Origin: CAVWCQ01 sp963753545
Lineage (GTDB): Bacteria; Chloroflexota; Anaerolineae; Aggregatilineales; Aggregatilineaceae
Direction: 5' to 3'
Length of the DNA: 64,000 nucleotides
NCBI GenBank assembly: GCA_963753545.1
Contig: CAVWCQ010000008.1
Location: 3,472,001 to 3,536,000 of the forward strand
The notes below the pieces were generated by a model. It was not told the DNA's origin, did no database searches, and saw only the letters and a program-made list of their open reading frames with translations. Below, piece after piece: positions 1-8,181 of this stretch (the first letter of the stretch is position 1; every line of letters begins with the position of its first letter). Position numbers and translations under genes: made by a program.

Positions 1-1707
1 TCAGTTCTGCGATTGAGCCTCGTCTTTCCGGCTGTGATCCGCAATGTTATTGATTCTGTGCTTGTCAAAAAAGACGAGCACCTGCTCAATGGGATCACGG
101 TAGCCCTGCTGGGTGTATTTTTATTGCGCTCGCTGGTCTCCCTGGTTGAAGTGTACAACCTGAATTACGTAGGCGAACGGGTTGTGGTGGACGTGCGCAA
201 ACAGTTATACGCCCATATGCAGTCGCTCCCCATGCGTTTTTTCACCGAACGGCGCGTTGGCGAACTGCTCAGCCGCCTGGGCAGCGATGTCACGGTGATG
301 CGCAGCGTCCTGACCAACAACCTCAACACGCTCTTGCAGCAGTTACTGATTATGCTCGGCTCGATTGTGATCATGATCGTGCTCAACTGGCGGCTCACGA
401 TGTTTATCCTGGTGATGATCCCGGTCGTGGTGCTGTTGGGTTTCGTCTTTGGTTACTACCTGCGCCGGATCAGCACCGAAGTGCAGGACGAACTGGCAAA
501 CGCCAGCATTGTCGCCCAGGAAGTGATGAGCAACGTCCGGGAAGTCAAAAGTTTCGTCCGGGAAGATTATGAAATCGAACGGTATAACGGTGCTATCCAT
601 CGCGCGCTGAAGGCAGCGGTTCGCCAGCTTCGCATTCGTGCTGTCTTTGGCCCATCAGTCGGATTCATGGCCTTTGGCGGCCTATCGCTGATCCTCTGGT
701 ACGGCGGACGCGAAGTCCTTCAGGGACGTTTAACCGGAGGCGAACTGATCGCCTTCCTGATCTACGGTATGACGGTAGCGGGCAGTTTTGCCTCGCTGGT
801 CGGGCTGTATACTTCCTTCGAGGAGGCTATCGGTGCGACCAAGCGAGTATTCGAGATTTTGGATACTCAATCCCAGATTCAGGACGCGCCGAACGCAGTG
901 ACGCTTGCCCATGCGGAGGGGCGGATCACCTTCACGGATGTCAGTTTCAACTATGACGAACGGCAGAGGGTGCTGCACAACGTCTCGCTGGATATCGCAC
1001 CGGGGGAAATCATCGCTCTGGTGGGGCCAAGCGGCGCGGGCAAGAGCACGATGTTCAACCTGATCCCGCGCTTCTACGATGTCAGCAGCGGCGCGCTGTT
1101 GGTTGATACGATTGACGTGCGCCAGATCACTCAGGCCAGTCTGCGCCGCCAGATTGGAATTGTCCCCCAGGAAACACCGCTTTTCGGGAGCAGCATTCGC
1201 GATAACATTCTCTACGGGCGGCTGGATGCAAGTGAAGCCGAGGTGATCGAAGCCGCCAAAGTCGCCAACGCGCACGAGTTCATCATGGAAACGCCGGATG
1301 GATATGATACGCTGGTTGGCGAACGCGGCGTGCGCTTGAGCGGCGGGCAGCGGCAGCGGGTAGCCATTGCCCGTGCCGTGCTCAAAGACCCGCGCATCCT
1401 CCTGCTCGATGAGGCGACTTCCAGCCTGGACAACGAGAGCGAACATCTTGTTCAGGAAGCGCTGGGGCGGCTGATGAGCAACCGGACCACCGTCATTATC
1501 GCCCATCGCCTGAGCACGGTTCGGATTGCCCACCGGATTGCCGTGCTGGATCAAGGACGGATTATCGAGCTGGGGACGCACGAGGAGTTGATGGCGCTTA
1601 ATGGGCTGTATGCCAGATTATATGAAATGCAGTTTCGGGAACAGGGGCTGCTTGCCGGAGCGAACGAGAGTGAAGATACATCACTCACCGTGCCCGGTAC
1701 GCTGTAG
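1..1707 (+). CDS. ABC exporter, fused membrane and ATPase domains (5' end cut off)
   Basis: This is an MsbA/BmrA-type half transporter that would dimerise in the inner membrane and export lipids, drugs or peptides using ATP. The reading frame is open to base 1, and the first visible residues already lie in the first membrane helix, so the N-terminus is outside the window; the TTG at 13 is not a credible start. Counting from that TTG, the membrane domain covers about residues 1-280. The ATPase domain follows, with Walker A GPSGAGKST (about 338-346), signature LSGGQ (about 442-446), Walker B ILLLDEA (about 462-468) and an H-loop in IAHRLST. All nucleotide-binding motifs are intact. The substrate cannot be read from the sequence. 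The gene converges on moaC and ends just before a hairpin. Confidence 0.93.
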   Translation, partial: SVLRLSLVFPAVIRNVIDSVLVKKDEHLLNGITVALLGVFLLRSLVSLVEVYNLNYVGERVVVDVRKQLYAHMQSLPMRFFTERRVGELLSRLGSDVTVMRSVLTNNLNTLLQQLLIMLGSIVIMIVLNWRLTMFILVMIPVVVLLGFVFGYYLRRISTEVQDELANASIVAQEVMSNVREVKSFVREDYEIERYNGAIHRALKAAVRQLRIRAVFGPSVGFMAFGGLSLILWYGGREVLQGRLTGGELIAFLIYGMTVAGSFASLVGLYTSFEEAIGATKRVFEILDTQSQIQDAPNAVTLAHAEGRITFTDVSFNYDERQRVLHNVSLDIAPGEIIALVGPSGAGKSTMFNLIPRFYDVSSGALLVDTIDVRQITQASLRRQIGIVPQETPLFGSSIRDNILYGRLDASEAEVIEAAKVANAHEFIMETPDGYDTLVGERGVRLSGGQRQRVAIARAVLKDPRILLLDEATSSLDNESEHLVQEALGRLMSNRTTVIIAHRLSTVRIAHRIAVLDQGRIIELGTHEELMALNGLYARLYEMQFREQGLLAGANESEDTSLTVPGTL

Positions 1708-1717
1708 GATTACAAAA

Positions 1718-1750
1718 AGAGATGCGCAGACTTATTCGCTGCGCATCTCT
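1718..1750. terminator. Hairpin terminator between convergent genes
   Basis: A perfect 12-bp stem (AGAGATGCGCAG / CTGCGCATCTCT) with a 9-base loop lies between the exporter and moaC. A run of five A precedes it on the plus strand, which gives a U tract for minus-strand transcripts. It therefore best fits termination of the moa operon and may also serve the exporter. Confidence 0.75.
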
Positions 1751-1775
1751 GATTCATGCTAAAGCAGAACATTCA

Positions 1776-2234
1776 CTACTGCTGATCCGGCGCGGGCTGG
1801 AGGGCGGGTTGATAGGTGTACGTGCCGCTCTTGCCGCCCGATTTGGAAATCAGCCGCAAATAGCGGATTTCCATCTCACGCGTATGCGGTTTTAGCATAT
1901 CGTAAAGCGTGAGCGCGGTCAGACTCGCCGCCGTCATGGCTTCCATCTCAACGCCCGTCGGTGCGATAGTCTTGACGGAGGCTCGCAGCCGCACGCCGTC
2001 CGCTTCGAAGGAATAAACAATTGCGACATGGGTCAGCGGCAGCGGATGGCAGAACGGGATCAAGTCCCAGGTTTTTTTGGCGGCGAGGATTCCCGCGGCC
2101 CGCGCGATTTCCAGGGCGTCCCCTTTTTCAAGCCGCCGTTCGCGCAGCATCAACTGAATATCATCCGGCATCGTGAGAAACGCTTCGGCAACAGCTTCAC
2201 GATGGGTCGGTTCTTTCGCGGTTACGTCTTTCAT
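1776..2234 (-). CDS. moaC: Cyclic pyranopterin monophosphate synthase MoaC
   Basis: MoaC works after MoaA and converts the rearranged GTP intermediate to cyclic pyranopterin monophosphate in the cytoplasm. The 152-residue protein is close to the usual family length (about 160). It has the N-terminal KDVTAKEPTHREA region, the conserved CHPLPLT segment, and the active-site region around KTIAPTGVEMEAM. The start overlaps the end of moaE by 4 bases, so the two are likely translationally coupled. It is the last gene of the moaA-moaD-moaE-moaC block and ends at a terminator-like hairpin. Identification is by family motifs; nothing looks aberrant. Confidence 0.95.
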   Translation of the reverse strand: MKDVTAKEPTHREAVAEAFLTMPDDIQLMLRERRLEKGDALEIARAAGILAAKKTWDLIPFCHPLPLTHVAIVYSFEADGVRLRASVKTIAPTGVEMEAMTAASLTALTLYDMLKPHTREMEIRYLRLISKSGGKSGTYTYQPALQPAPDQQ

Positions 2235-2669
2235 GCCTCTTCCTTCTTGGTCAGGGGAACGCCGTCCAGGTAGCGGCTTTCGCCGCCAACATAATGCTCT
2301 TCTTTCCAGATGGGCGCGCGCTGTTTGAGTTCATCAATCGCATAGCGAGACGCATCATACGCCGCGCCCCGGTGCGCCGCCCGCACGATAATGATCACGC
2401 TGGGTTCGCCAAGCTGAAGCAGTCCAATACGGTGCTGAATGCGGCAGCGGCGGACCTGAAAGCGGGTGAGCGCCTCTTGTTCAATCTCAGCCAGAACCTT
2501 TTCAGCCAGCGCGACATGAGCCTCATAGGTCATGGAGTGGACAGGCTGGCCCGTCATTTTCGTCACGAACCGTGCCGTAAAAAATGACCAGCGCGCCGCT
2601 GCTCACATCTTCCGTTTCGCTGAGCAGCGCGGCTAAATCGAACGACGTATCACAAATCCAGCGGCCCAT
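2231..2669 (-). CDS. moaE: Molybdopterin synthase large subunit MoaE, frameshifted
   Basis: MoaE is the catalytic subunit of molybdopterin synthase, which with MoaD adds the dithiolene sulfurs to cPMP. The gene is split over two frames. The start at 2669 encodes the N-terminal strand and the motif ALVIFYGTVRDENDG; the continuation QPVHSMTYEAHVALAEKVL lies in the next frame. Removing one base from the CCC run at 2550-2552 joins them into one normal-length protein (about 145 residues). The C-terminal half keeps the HRIG, VRAAHRGAA and PIWKEE segments expected for MoaE. The single homopolymer indel in an otherwise intact gene suggests a sequencing error, though a real pseudogene cannot be excluded. 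Confidence 0.88.
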
Positions 2670-2673
2670 CGAT

Positions 2674-2923
2674 CTATCCTCCACTTACCGGGGGCAGCAG
2701 CCCGGCCTCGTCGCCGTCGTGGAGCAGATAATCGGGGTCTACAATCGTATCGCCCACTACATAAGCGACAGTTTCCAGGCGTGGACTCAAACCAGGGATA
2801 CCTGACCCGCAGCAGATCGCGCAGTTCCAGGATGGTCAGGCGATCCTGATCGATCTCAATCACCTGTTCCCTGGAACCCACTTCCTGTTTGAGGCCCCCA
2901 TAAAACACAAGGCGAACTTTCAC
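2674..2923 (-). CDS. moaD: Molybdopterin synthase sulfur carrier MoaD, frameshifted
   Basis: MoaD is a ubiquitin-fold protein whose C-terminal GlyGly is thiocarboxylated to donate sulfur to MoaE. The N-terminal half (MKVRLVFYGGLKQEVG, then LELRDLL) reads from 2923. Near 2780-2786 the frame changes, and the rest reads LETVAYVVGDTIVDPDYLL followed by a tail ending PPVSGG and a stop at 2674. That tail is the diagnostic MoaD end. One extra base explains the break, and the repaired length is about 82 residues, normal for the family. The uncorrected frame runs into moaE and gives a nonsense arginine-rich tail. moaE starts 5 bases downstream. Confidence 0.87.
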
Positions 2924-2942
2924 GCTTCGTTTCCTCTCGTTC

Positions 2943-3947
2943 TCAGCCGCCGATATGATACATTTCTACTTTGGGATCGCGCCGTTCGGTTTCGACAGTG
3001 CGGATTTCGGAATACCGGTCTGTCCGGTCTCCCCACACGCCGCGCACAAGTTGCGCCAGTTCCTCGTCCGATGCGCCCGCCCGAATCGGTTCCCGAAGAT
3101 CGGTTCCAGTGGAGGCAAACAGGCAGGTATAAAGCTGTCCCTCAGGCGATAACCGCATGCGCGTGCAAGCGCCACAAAACGGCTTTGTGACCGAGGCGAT
3201 CAGACCAATTTCGCCGCCGCCATCCCTGTAGCGATAGCGCATCGCGACTTCACCGTGATAGTTGCTCTCAATGGGTTCCAGCGGAAGCTGGGCATCGATC
3301 AAACTGACGATCTCATCGGCTGGTACGACATCATCCAGCTTCCAGCCGTTCAGCGTACCCACATCCATATATTCGATGAAGCGCACAATGTAGCCGTGAT
3401 CTTTGCAGTAACGAGCCAGATCAACCACCGTATGATCGTTCACGCCGCGCTGAACCACAGCGTTGATTTTGATCCGGGTGAACCCTGCTTTTTCGGCAGC
3501 TTCGATGCCCGCCAAAACCTGATGCACCCCGGCGCGGTTCCCATTCAACTTCCTGAAAACTGCTTCATCCAGGCTGTCCAGACTTACGGTAATCCGGCCC
3601 AGCCCCGCGTCTTTGAGCGCTTGCGCTTTGTCGGGCAGTAGATAGCCGTTGGTCGTCATCGCCGTATCCTCGACGCCCGGGAGCGCCGTTAGCTGCGAGA
3701 CGAGTACCTCGATATTCTGCCGGACCAGCGGCTCGCCGCCCGTCAGGCGAACTTTCAAAGCGCCCTCTCCCACTAGAATACGGGTCACCCGCGTGATTTC
3801 TTCAAACGTCAGCAGATCGCTCTTGGGAAGAAAGCGATAATGCTCCCCATAGATATCAGCGGGCATACAGTACGTGCACCGAAAATTACAGCGATCCGTT
3901 ACCGATATCCGCAGATCTCGAAATGGCCGTCCCAGTTTATCCAGCAT
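2943..3947 (-). CDS. moaA: GTP 3',8-cyclase MoaA (radical SAM)
   Basis: MoaA starts molybdenum cofactor synthesis by radical-SAM rearrangement of GTP. The 334-residue protein has the N-terminal radical SAM cluster motif CNFRCTYC (cysteines 20, 24, 27) and the GGEPLVR segment. It also has the second, substrate-binding Fe-S cluster motif CGACTRMRLSPEGQLYTC near residues 258-275, and it ends in the characteristic GlyGly. Length and motifs are complete. It is the first gene of the moa block, with moaD 19 bases downstream. A sigma70-like -10 element lies in the 57-base gap from tupC, so it may have its own promoter as well as read-through from tup. Confidence 0.96.
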   Translation of the reverse strand: MLDKLGRPFRDLRISVTDRCNFRCTYCMPADIYGEHYRFLPKSDLLTFEEITRVTRILVGEGALKVRLTGGEPLVRQNIEVLVSQLTALPGVEDTAMTTNGYLLPDKAQALKDAGLGRITVSLDSLDEAVFRKLNGNRAGVHQVLAGIEAAEKAGFTRIKINAVVQRGVNDHTVVDLARYCKDHGYIVRFIEYMDVGTLNGWKLDDVVPADEIVSLIDAQLPLEPIESNYHGEVAMRYRYRDGGGEIGLIASVTKPFCGACTRMRLSPEGQLYTCLFASTGTDLREPIRAGASDEELAQLVRGVWGDRTDRYSEIRTVETERRDPKVEMYHIGG

Positions 3948-3983
3948 TCGTTATCTCAATGATTATTTCTAATCCACATAAGA

Positions 3984-4012
3984 ATTATACCGCGAAAGAA
4001 TAGGTTAATACA
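3984..4012 (-). promoter_or_regulatory. Candidate promoter for moaA
   Basis: On the minus strand a perfect TATAAT (3984-3989) lies 17 bases downstream of a weak -35 element TGTATT (4007-4012). The -35 overlaps the tupC stop codon. The -10 is convincing and the -35 is poor, so the promoter is plausible but unproven. Confidence 0.45.
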
Positions 4013-4733
4013 CCAGATCGCCAGACGTAAAGGCGGCAGTGCGGGAATCCCGAGGCGAACTGAAGAACGTATCAGCGGGAGCCACCTCAACCAGATCGCC
4101 ATCCAGCAGCAGCGCGGCGCGAGTAGCCAGCCGCCGGGCCTGAAAAATATTGTGAGTCACAATCACAATGGTTGTACCGTATGTCTCGCACTGCTCGCGG
4201 ATCAGCGACTCGATCAACTGCACATTATACGGATCGAGATTGGCGGTTGGTTCATCCAACAGCAGCACGCGCGGTTCCAGGACAAGGGCGCGCGCCAGGG
4301 CCACGCGCTGAAGCTCACCACCGGACAATGTTCGCGGGTGTGCTTTGGCTAAGGAGGTCAGTGATACACGCTCCAGGGCGGCTTCAATCTGTGCGCTGGC
4401 GTCTCTTTCGCCACGTAACCGCAATCCGTAGGCAATGTTTGCCCGCACACTGCGCGACAGAAGCACGGGGCGTTGGAACACCATCCCAACCTGGCGGCGC
4501 TCGGCAGTGGAAGCAGCCCCAGATGAAACAGGCCGTTCTGACAGGTGGATCTGCACCTGCCCCTGGGTTGGCACTTCGAGCAATCCCAACAGGCGCAGTA
4601 ATGTGCTTTTGCCCGCCCCACTCGGCCCAACCAACGTGAAGATATCGCCGCGCTCAATCGTCAGTGCGGGAACACGCAGAACGCTGCGTTTTCCATAGAG
4701 TTGCTCAACGTCTTTCAGCGAATACAGACTCAC
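4005..4733 (-). CDS. tupC: Tungstate/molybdate ABC transporter ATPase (TupC-like)
   Basis: This 242-residue cytoplasmic ATPase energises import by the neighbouring TupB permease. It has Walker A GPSGAGKST, a Q-loop (VGMVFQRP), signature LSGGE, Walker B VLLLDEPTANLDP and an H-loop (IVTHN). The GTG start at 4733 overlaps the tupB stop in a GTGA arrangement, pointing to coupled translation. Substrate assignment rests on the linked TupA-type binding protein and on the adjacent molybdopterin genes; the ATPase alone would only be called an oxyanion or metal ABC subunit. Confidence 0.9.
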   Translation of the reverse strand: MSLYSLKDVEQLYGKRSVLRVPALTIERGDIFTLVGPSGAGKSTLLRLLGLLEVPTQGQVQIHLSERPVSSGAASTAERRQVGMVFQRPVLLSRSVRANIAYGLRLRGERDASAQIEAALERVSLTSLAKAHPRTLSGGELQRVALARALVLEPRVLLLDEPTANLDPYNVQLIESLIREQCETYGTTIVIVTHNIFQARRLATRAALLLDGDLVEVAPADTFFSSPRDSRTAAFTSGDLVY

Positions 4734-5323
4734 GAACCCTTGCCTTGCCCCAAGGCCATCACCATGTTAGCCGAGAATGAGAGCGCCAGCAGAATAATCC
4801 CAAGTGCTAGCGCCATATCAAAGTTGCCCTGGCGCGTTTCCAGCATGATCGCCGTGGTCAGCACGCGCGTGCGTCCCTCGATATTGCCGCCCACCAGCAT
4901 CACCGCGCCCACTTCGGAAATAATCGAGCCAAACCCGGCGACAAGTCCGAGGACCACGCCAAATCGCGCCTCGATCAGCATCGTTCGCGTCGCCTGCCAG
5001 CTTGTCGCCCCCAACGCCCGAAGTTGAACGCGCAGGGCAGGGTCCACCGCCATTACACTGCTCATGGTGACGCCAATGATAATCGGTGTGCTCAGGATAA
5101 TTTGGGCAATGACCATCGCCCGGAATGTGAATAACCATCCCAGATCGCCAAGCGGTCCAGAACGTGAGAGTAGCAGATAAACCACCAACCCGACCACAAC
5201 GGGCGGAAACCCCATCCCGGTATAGATCAGCGCCATAACCAGCCGTTTACCAGGAAAATGCGTCAGCGCCAGCCAGGTTCCCAGGGGAATCCCAAACAGG
5301 GCGCTGATGACCAGCGCGCTCAC
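4730..5323 (-). CDS. tupB: Tungstate ABC transporter permease (TupB-like), start uncertain
   Basis: This is an inner-membrane permease of the CysTW/TupB type with about five visible hydrophobic helices and an EVG-containing coupling region (GSIISEVGAVMLVGG). The GTG at 5323 gives 197 residues, short for the family (about 230). The frame stays open upstream and encodes plausible family sequence (LFDALREALRLIWSFDP) back to about 5422. There an AGGAGG is followed by ATC and ATA but no ATG, GTG or TTG. Either a rare ATA start is used or a base error has removed the start. The gene sits between tupA and tupC in the standard order. Confidence 0.88.
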   Translation of the reverse strand: MSALVISALFGIPLGTWLALTHFPGKRLVMALIYTGMGFPPVVVGLVVYLLLSRSGPLGDLGWLFTFRAMVIAQIILSTPIIIGVTMSSVMAVDPALRVQLRALGATSWQATRTMLIEARFGVVLGLVAGFGSIISEVGAVMLVGGNIEGRTRVLTTAIMLETRQGNFDMALALGIILLALSFSANMVMALGQGKGS

Positions 5324-5431
5324 CGTGACTTGCAGTGAGCGCGCCGCGATCTCCAGGACGCCTGGATCAAAGGACCAGATCAGGCGCAGGGCCTCCCGCA
5401 GAGCATCAAAGAGGGTTTGTATGATGTCCTC

Positions 5432-6283
5432 CTATTGAGCCTGCGCTGCTCGCCATGCTTCTGAATCCGGAACGAACAACTGCTGATCGGCTACTTTGTA
5501 GCTGGCGATCAACTGCTGCGTTTCGAGCGACGTAATCCAGGTCACAAAATCCTGAGCGAGTTTTGCTTTCACATTGGCATGTTTTTCCGGATTGACAGGA
5601 ATGACGCCATAAGGGTTAAAGAGCGCCGTATCCCCTTCGACCAGGATATCCAGGTTCAGCCCATTTGCCTTCTGGACGACAAAGGTAGCGCGGTCACTGA
5701 GGGTATAACCCTGCATTTCGTTTGTCATGGTCAGCACTGCGCCCATGCCCTGCCCGGCAGAAATATACCAGTCGCCTTCGGGGGTCAGATTCGCTGCGGA
5801 CCAGATCGCCTTTTCTTTGGTATGCGTGCCGCTGTCATCCCCGCGCGAAATAAAAGGCTGCTGTGTTTCGGCAATTTTCGCGAACGCTTCAGTGGCACTG
5901 CTCATTCCCTTAATCCCAGCCGGATCGCTGGCCGGGCCAACAAGGACAAAATCGTTATACATCACATCATAACGCGCGGTTCCGTTCCCGGCTGCAACAA
6001 ACTCATCTTCTTTCGCGCGTGCATGCACCAGCAGAACATCCGCGTCGCCGTTCGCTCCCAATTCCAGCGCCTGCCCGGTTCCAACGGCTACGACATCCAC
6101 CTTTGCGTTATATTTCTTCTCAAAGTCAGGCAAAATATAGTCCAGCAAACCGGAGTCTTCGGTGCTCGTTGTCGTCGCCAGAGTCAGGTGCTGCGGCTTT
6201 TTTTCTTCCTTCTTGTCACCGCACGCGCCCAATAGTATAGATAGCAGGACAAGCAAAATGAGAATGAAGCGACTCGTTTTCAT
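5432..6283 (-). CDS. tupA: Tungstate-binding lipoprotein TupA
   Basis: This is the extracytoplasmic solute-binding protein that captures tungstate (or molybdate) for TupBC. The 283-residue protein has a lipoprotein signal peptide with lipobox LLGAC (Cys about 21) and the TTTSTEDSGLL motif typical of the TupA/WtpA-like family. It also has the oxyanion-binding segments RGDDSGTHTKE and ALFNPYGVIPVNP. It heads the tupA-tupB-tupC set. Linkage to moaACDE suggests the imported metal feeds a pterin cofactor, possibly for tungsten or molybdenum oxidoreductases encoded elsewhere. Affinity for tungstate over molybdate is a family inference. Confidence 0.92.
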   Translation of the reverse strand: MKTSRFILILLVLLSILLGACGDKKEEKKPQHLTLATTTSTEDSGLLDYILPDFEKKYNAKVDVVAVGTGQALELGANGDADVLLVHARAKEDEFVAAGNGTARYDVMYNDFVLVGPASDPAGIKGMSSATEAFAKIAETQQPFISRGDDSGTHTKEKAIWSAANLTPEGDWYISAGQGMGAVLTMTNEMQGYTLSDRATFVVQKANGLNLDILVEGDTALFNPYGVIPVNPEKHANVKAKLAQDFVTWITSLETQQLIASYKVADQQLFVPDSEAWRAAQAQ

Positions 6284-6414
6284 ACGTGCTCCCTACAACC
6301 AAATCTGCGCAGAGAACCAATTCTATCGCATCAGCTAGAGGGAGCAGTAGAGCTTTAGCCTGTTTTGGACAGTACTAATACATGTAGAAGAGGGGCGACC
6401 AACTACCCACAGGT

Positions 6415-6803
6415 TTATTCCTCTTCGGGGTCGCCTTCCGCCAGATGGTTAAGGACATTATCTTCGACGGGGCGGAAGGACTGTCCGCTGTTTTCTATTT
6501 CGTCCAACCGCTCCCCGACTTCTTGCACGTCCTCTTCCGTTTTCCAGTATGGCGTATCAGAGCCTGGGGGAATTGGTACGTCCACAATATCATCCTGATC
6601 CATCTGGTCAAAACCATATTGCTCAAGGTTTTCCATGAACTCCGAGCTCGATCTAATTCCTCGGGCCCAATGGCTTCTAACCAGCCTGCAATCGCCCGAT
6701 CTTCGGCTTCGCTCTCTTCATTTTCATGAAGTTCGTGCCGCACAGAACGTTCAGCACGTAGGTTGCTCAGTTCATCATCCAGACCCATTTTCAATACCTT
6801 CAA
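6415..6803 (-). CDS. Acidic hypothetical protein, frameshifted
   Basis: I do not recognise this family. Two overlapping minus-strand frames make sense only together. The N-terminal part (from 6803) is charged and helical (ERSVRHELHENEESEAEDRA, then GWLEAIGPEELD). The C-terminal part reads MENLEQYGFDQMDQDD and ends in a run of acidic residues. A one-base shift in 6642-6652 joins them into about 128 residues with a consistent acidic composition. There is no signal peptide, membrane segment or recognisable motif. The true ends and function are unknown; it faces the SRPBCC gene divergently across 230 bases that show nothing else notable. Confidence 0.5.
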
Positions 6804-7036
6804 GAGCTAACACATCCGGTTCAAAACAACAGTAGGGCATAGATCTACAAATCACAACGGTCAGGGGGCGCATTTCTTTATGGGCTAAGTGGGGGATACC
6901 TACCAACGACTCTCCTCAATATCCGCCAGTTCACCTATCACCATATCCGCCACATGACCGTTGCTGTTGATCCACTTTTATCTTAAGGTGATGATGGATA
7001 ATTATGTGCAAGCTTAGAGATTGCGGGAGCAACACC

Positions 7037-7936
7037 GTGAAACTGGAAACAAAGGAAAGAGCATCTCATCCATACCAGGCGACTTATGGGCCTACCACCG
7101 ATATCAATGTGAGCAGGAACGAACGGATTGTCTCTGTGATTAGCGGCGGAGCCTTGGCACTTCTGGCCCTGCGGCTGAGAAAGTGGTTCAGCCTGGGCAT
7201 GGTGCTTGCCGCCGGAGGTTTGGTTTATCGGGGGATTACGGGCAAAGGTCGTATCTATTCCCTGCTGGATATAAACCGGGCTGTTAACAGCAAAACCGCC
7301 GATGTCAGTGTTCCACACCAGCAGGGAATCCGTGTCGAAAAAAGCGTGACAATCAACCGCTCTCCCGAAGTGGTCTATATTTTCTGGCGCAACTTCGAAA
7401 ATCTGTCTCGTTTTATGAACCATCTCGAATCCGTCCGAGTGATGGATCGTGGCCATTCGCATTGGGTCGCAAAAGGACCTTTCGGCAAAACCGTTGAGTG
7501 GGACGCTGAGATTGTCAACGAAATTGAGAATGAACTGATCGCCTGGCGCTCGCTGGAAAATGCCGATGTTGATAACGCCGGGACGGTTCATTTCCGGCGC
7601 GCCCCTGGAGATAGCGGCACAGAAGTTCATGTGGTGATGGAGTACGCTCCTCCGGCAGGGCTGCTTGGAACAGCGATCGCTAAGCTCTTTGGAGAAGAAC
7701 CGAGCCAGCAGATCGAAAGCGATTTGCGCCGCCTGAAACAGCTTCTCGAAGAGGGTGAAGTGCCAACCACAGAAGAGCAGTCAGCAGGCCCAGATCTGTT
7801 CCGAAAACAGAAATCTCCAAATCATTTTGACACGCAAACGCTGCCACATCCTCGCCATGAAGATATTGTCGAAGAGGCATCAGAACAGTCATTCCCAGCC
7901 AGCGATTTGCCTGGGTGGTCAACAACAGGGCTGTAG
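7037..7936 (+). CDS. SRPBCC-family membrane-anchored protein
   Basis: This protein of about 299 residues has two short hydrophobic segments near residues 25-60 (DUF2892-like hairpin). A START/SRPBCC-type ligand-binding domain follows at about 95-240 (EKSVTINRSPEVVYIFWRNF to LFGEEPSQQIESDLRRLKQL), as in polyketide cyclase/dehydrase and coenzyme Q-binding Coq10-like proteins. The C-terminus carries a motif (EDIVEEASEQSFPASD) that recurs at the ends of unrelated stress-associated proteins. I chose the GTG at 7037 because GGGAG lies 7 bases upstream; an ATG at 7004 has no such site. A hydrophobic ligand is likely, but none can be named. The next gene appears to have been a zinc dehydrogenase, now a fragment. 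Confidence 0.8.
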   Translation: MKLETKERASHPYQATYGPTTDINVSRNERIVSVISGGALALLALRLRKWFSLGMVLAAGGLVYRGITGKGRIYSLLDINRAVNSKTADVSVPHQQGIRVEKSVTINRSPEVVYIFWRNFENLSRFMNHLESVRVMDRGHSHWVAKGPFGKTVEWDAEIVNEIENELIAWRSLENADVDNAGTVHFRRAPGDSGTEVHVVMEYAPPAGLLGTAIAKLFGEEPSQQIESDLRRLKQLLEEGEVPTTEEQSAGPDLFRKQKSPNHFDTQTLPHPRHEDIVEEASEQSFPASDLPGWSTTGL

Positions 7937-7951
7937 AGGAGATGGCGTATA

Positions 7952-8008
7952 AAAGCTGGAGACATTCTCGGTCACGAATTGATCGGCGAAGTTGTCGGCC
8001 TGTCCTGA
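7952..8008 (+). pseudogene. Fragment of a zinc-dependent alcohol dehydrogenase
   Basis: Eighteen codons read KAGDILGHELIGEVVGLS then stop. This closely matches the catalytic zinc region of medium-chain alcohol/formaldehyde dehydrogenases (typically KxGDILGHExxGEVVEVG), including the zinc-ligand His and Glu pair. Nothing recognisable of the rest of the enzyme remains on either side. It is best read as a remnant of a deleted gene that once followed the SRPBCC gene. The remaining stretch to 8181 holds no gene I can support. Confidence 0.5.
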
Positions 8009-8181
8009 CTCATCGTGAGGTGGATCGTCAGGCAGACGCTGAAGCTATCGCTCATTCCTTCGTGACCTGGGCCTCCCAGAATCATCATGCCCGAACCCAT
8101 GCCATCCATCGTCTTGATTTCGTTCAGCAGCGTCCGGCTCGTCTGAGCTTATTGCACTACTTGGTTCAGGTCCAAACCGCC

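Noticed and set aside
730..1581. Long minus-strand frame inside the ABC exporter gene
   Set aside because: It is antisense to a clear ATPase domain with intact motifs; its composition is that of a shadow frame in GC-rich coding DNA.
8009..8181. Minus-strand Gly/Met-rich frame (LNEIKTMDGMGSGMMI) after the importer ATPase
   Set aside because: It hints at a decayed gene but is interrupted by a stop, has no start signal, and matches no family I can name.
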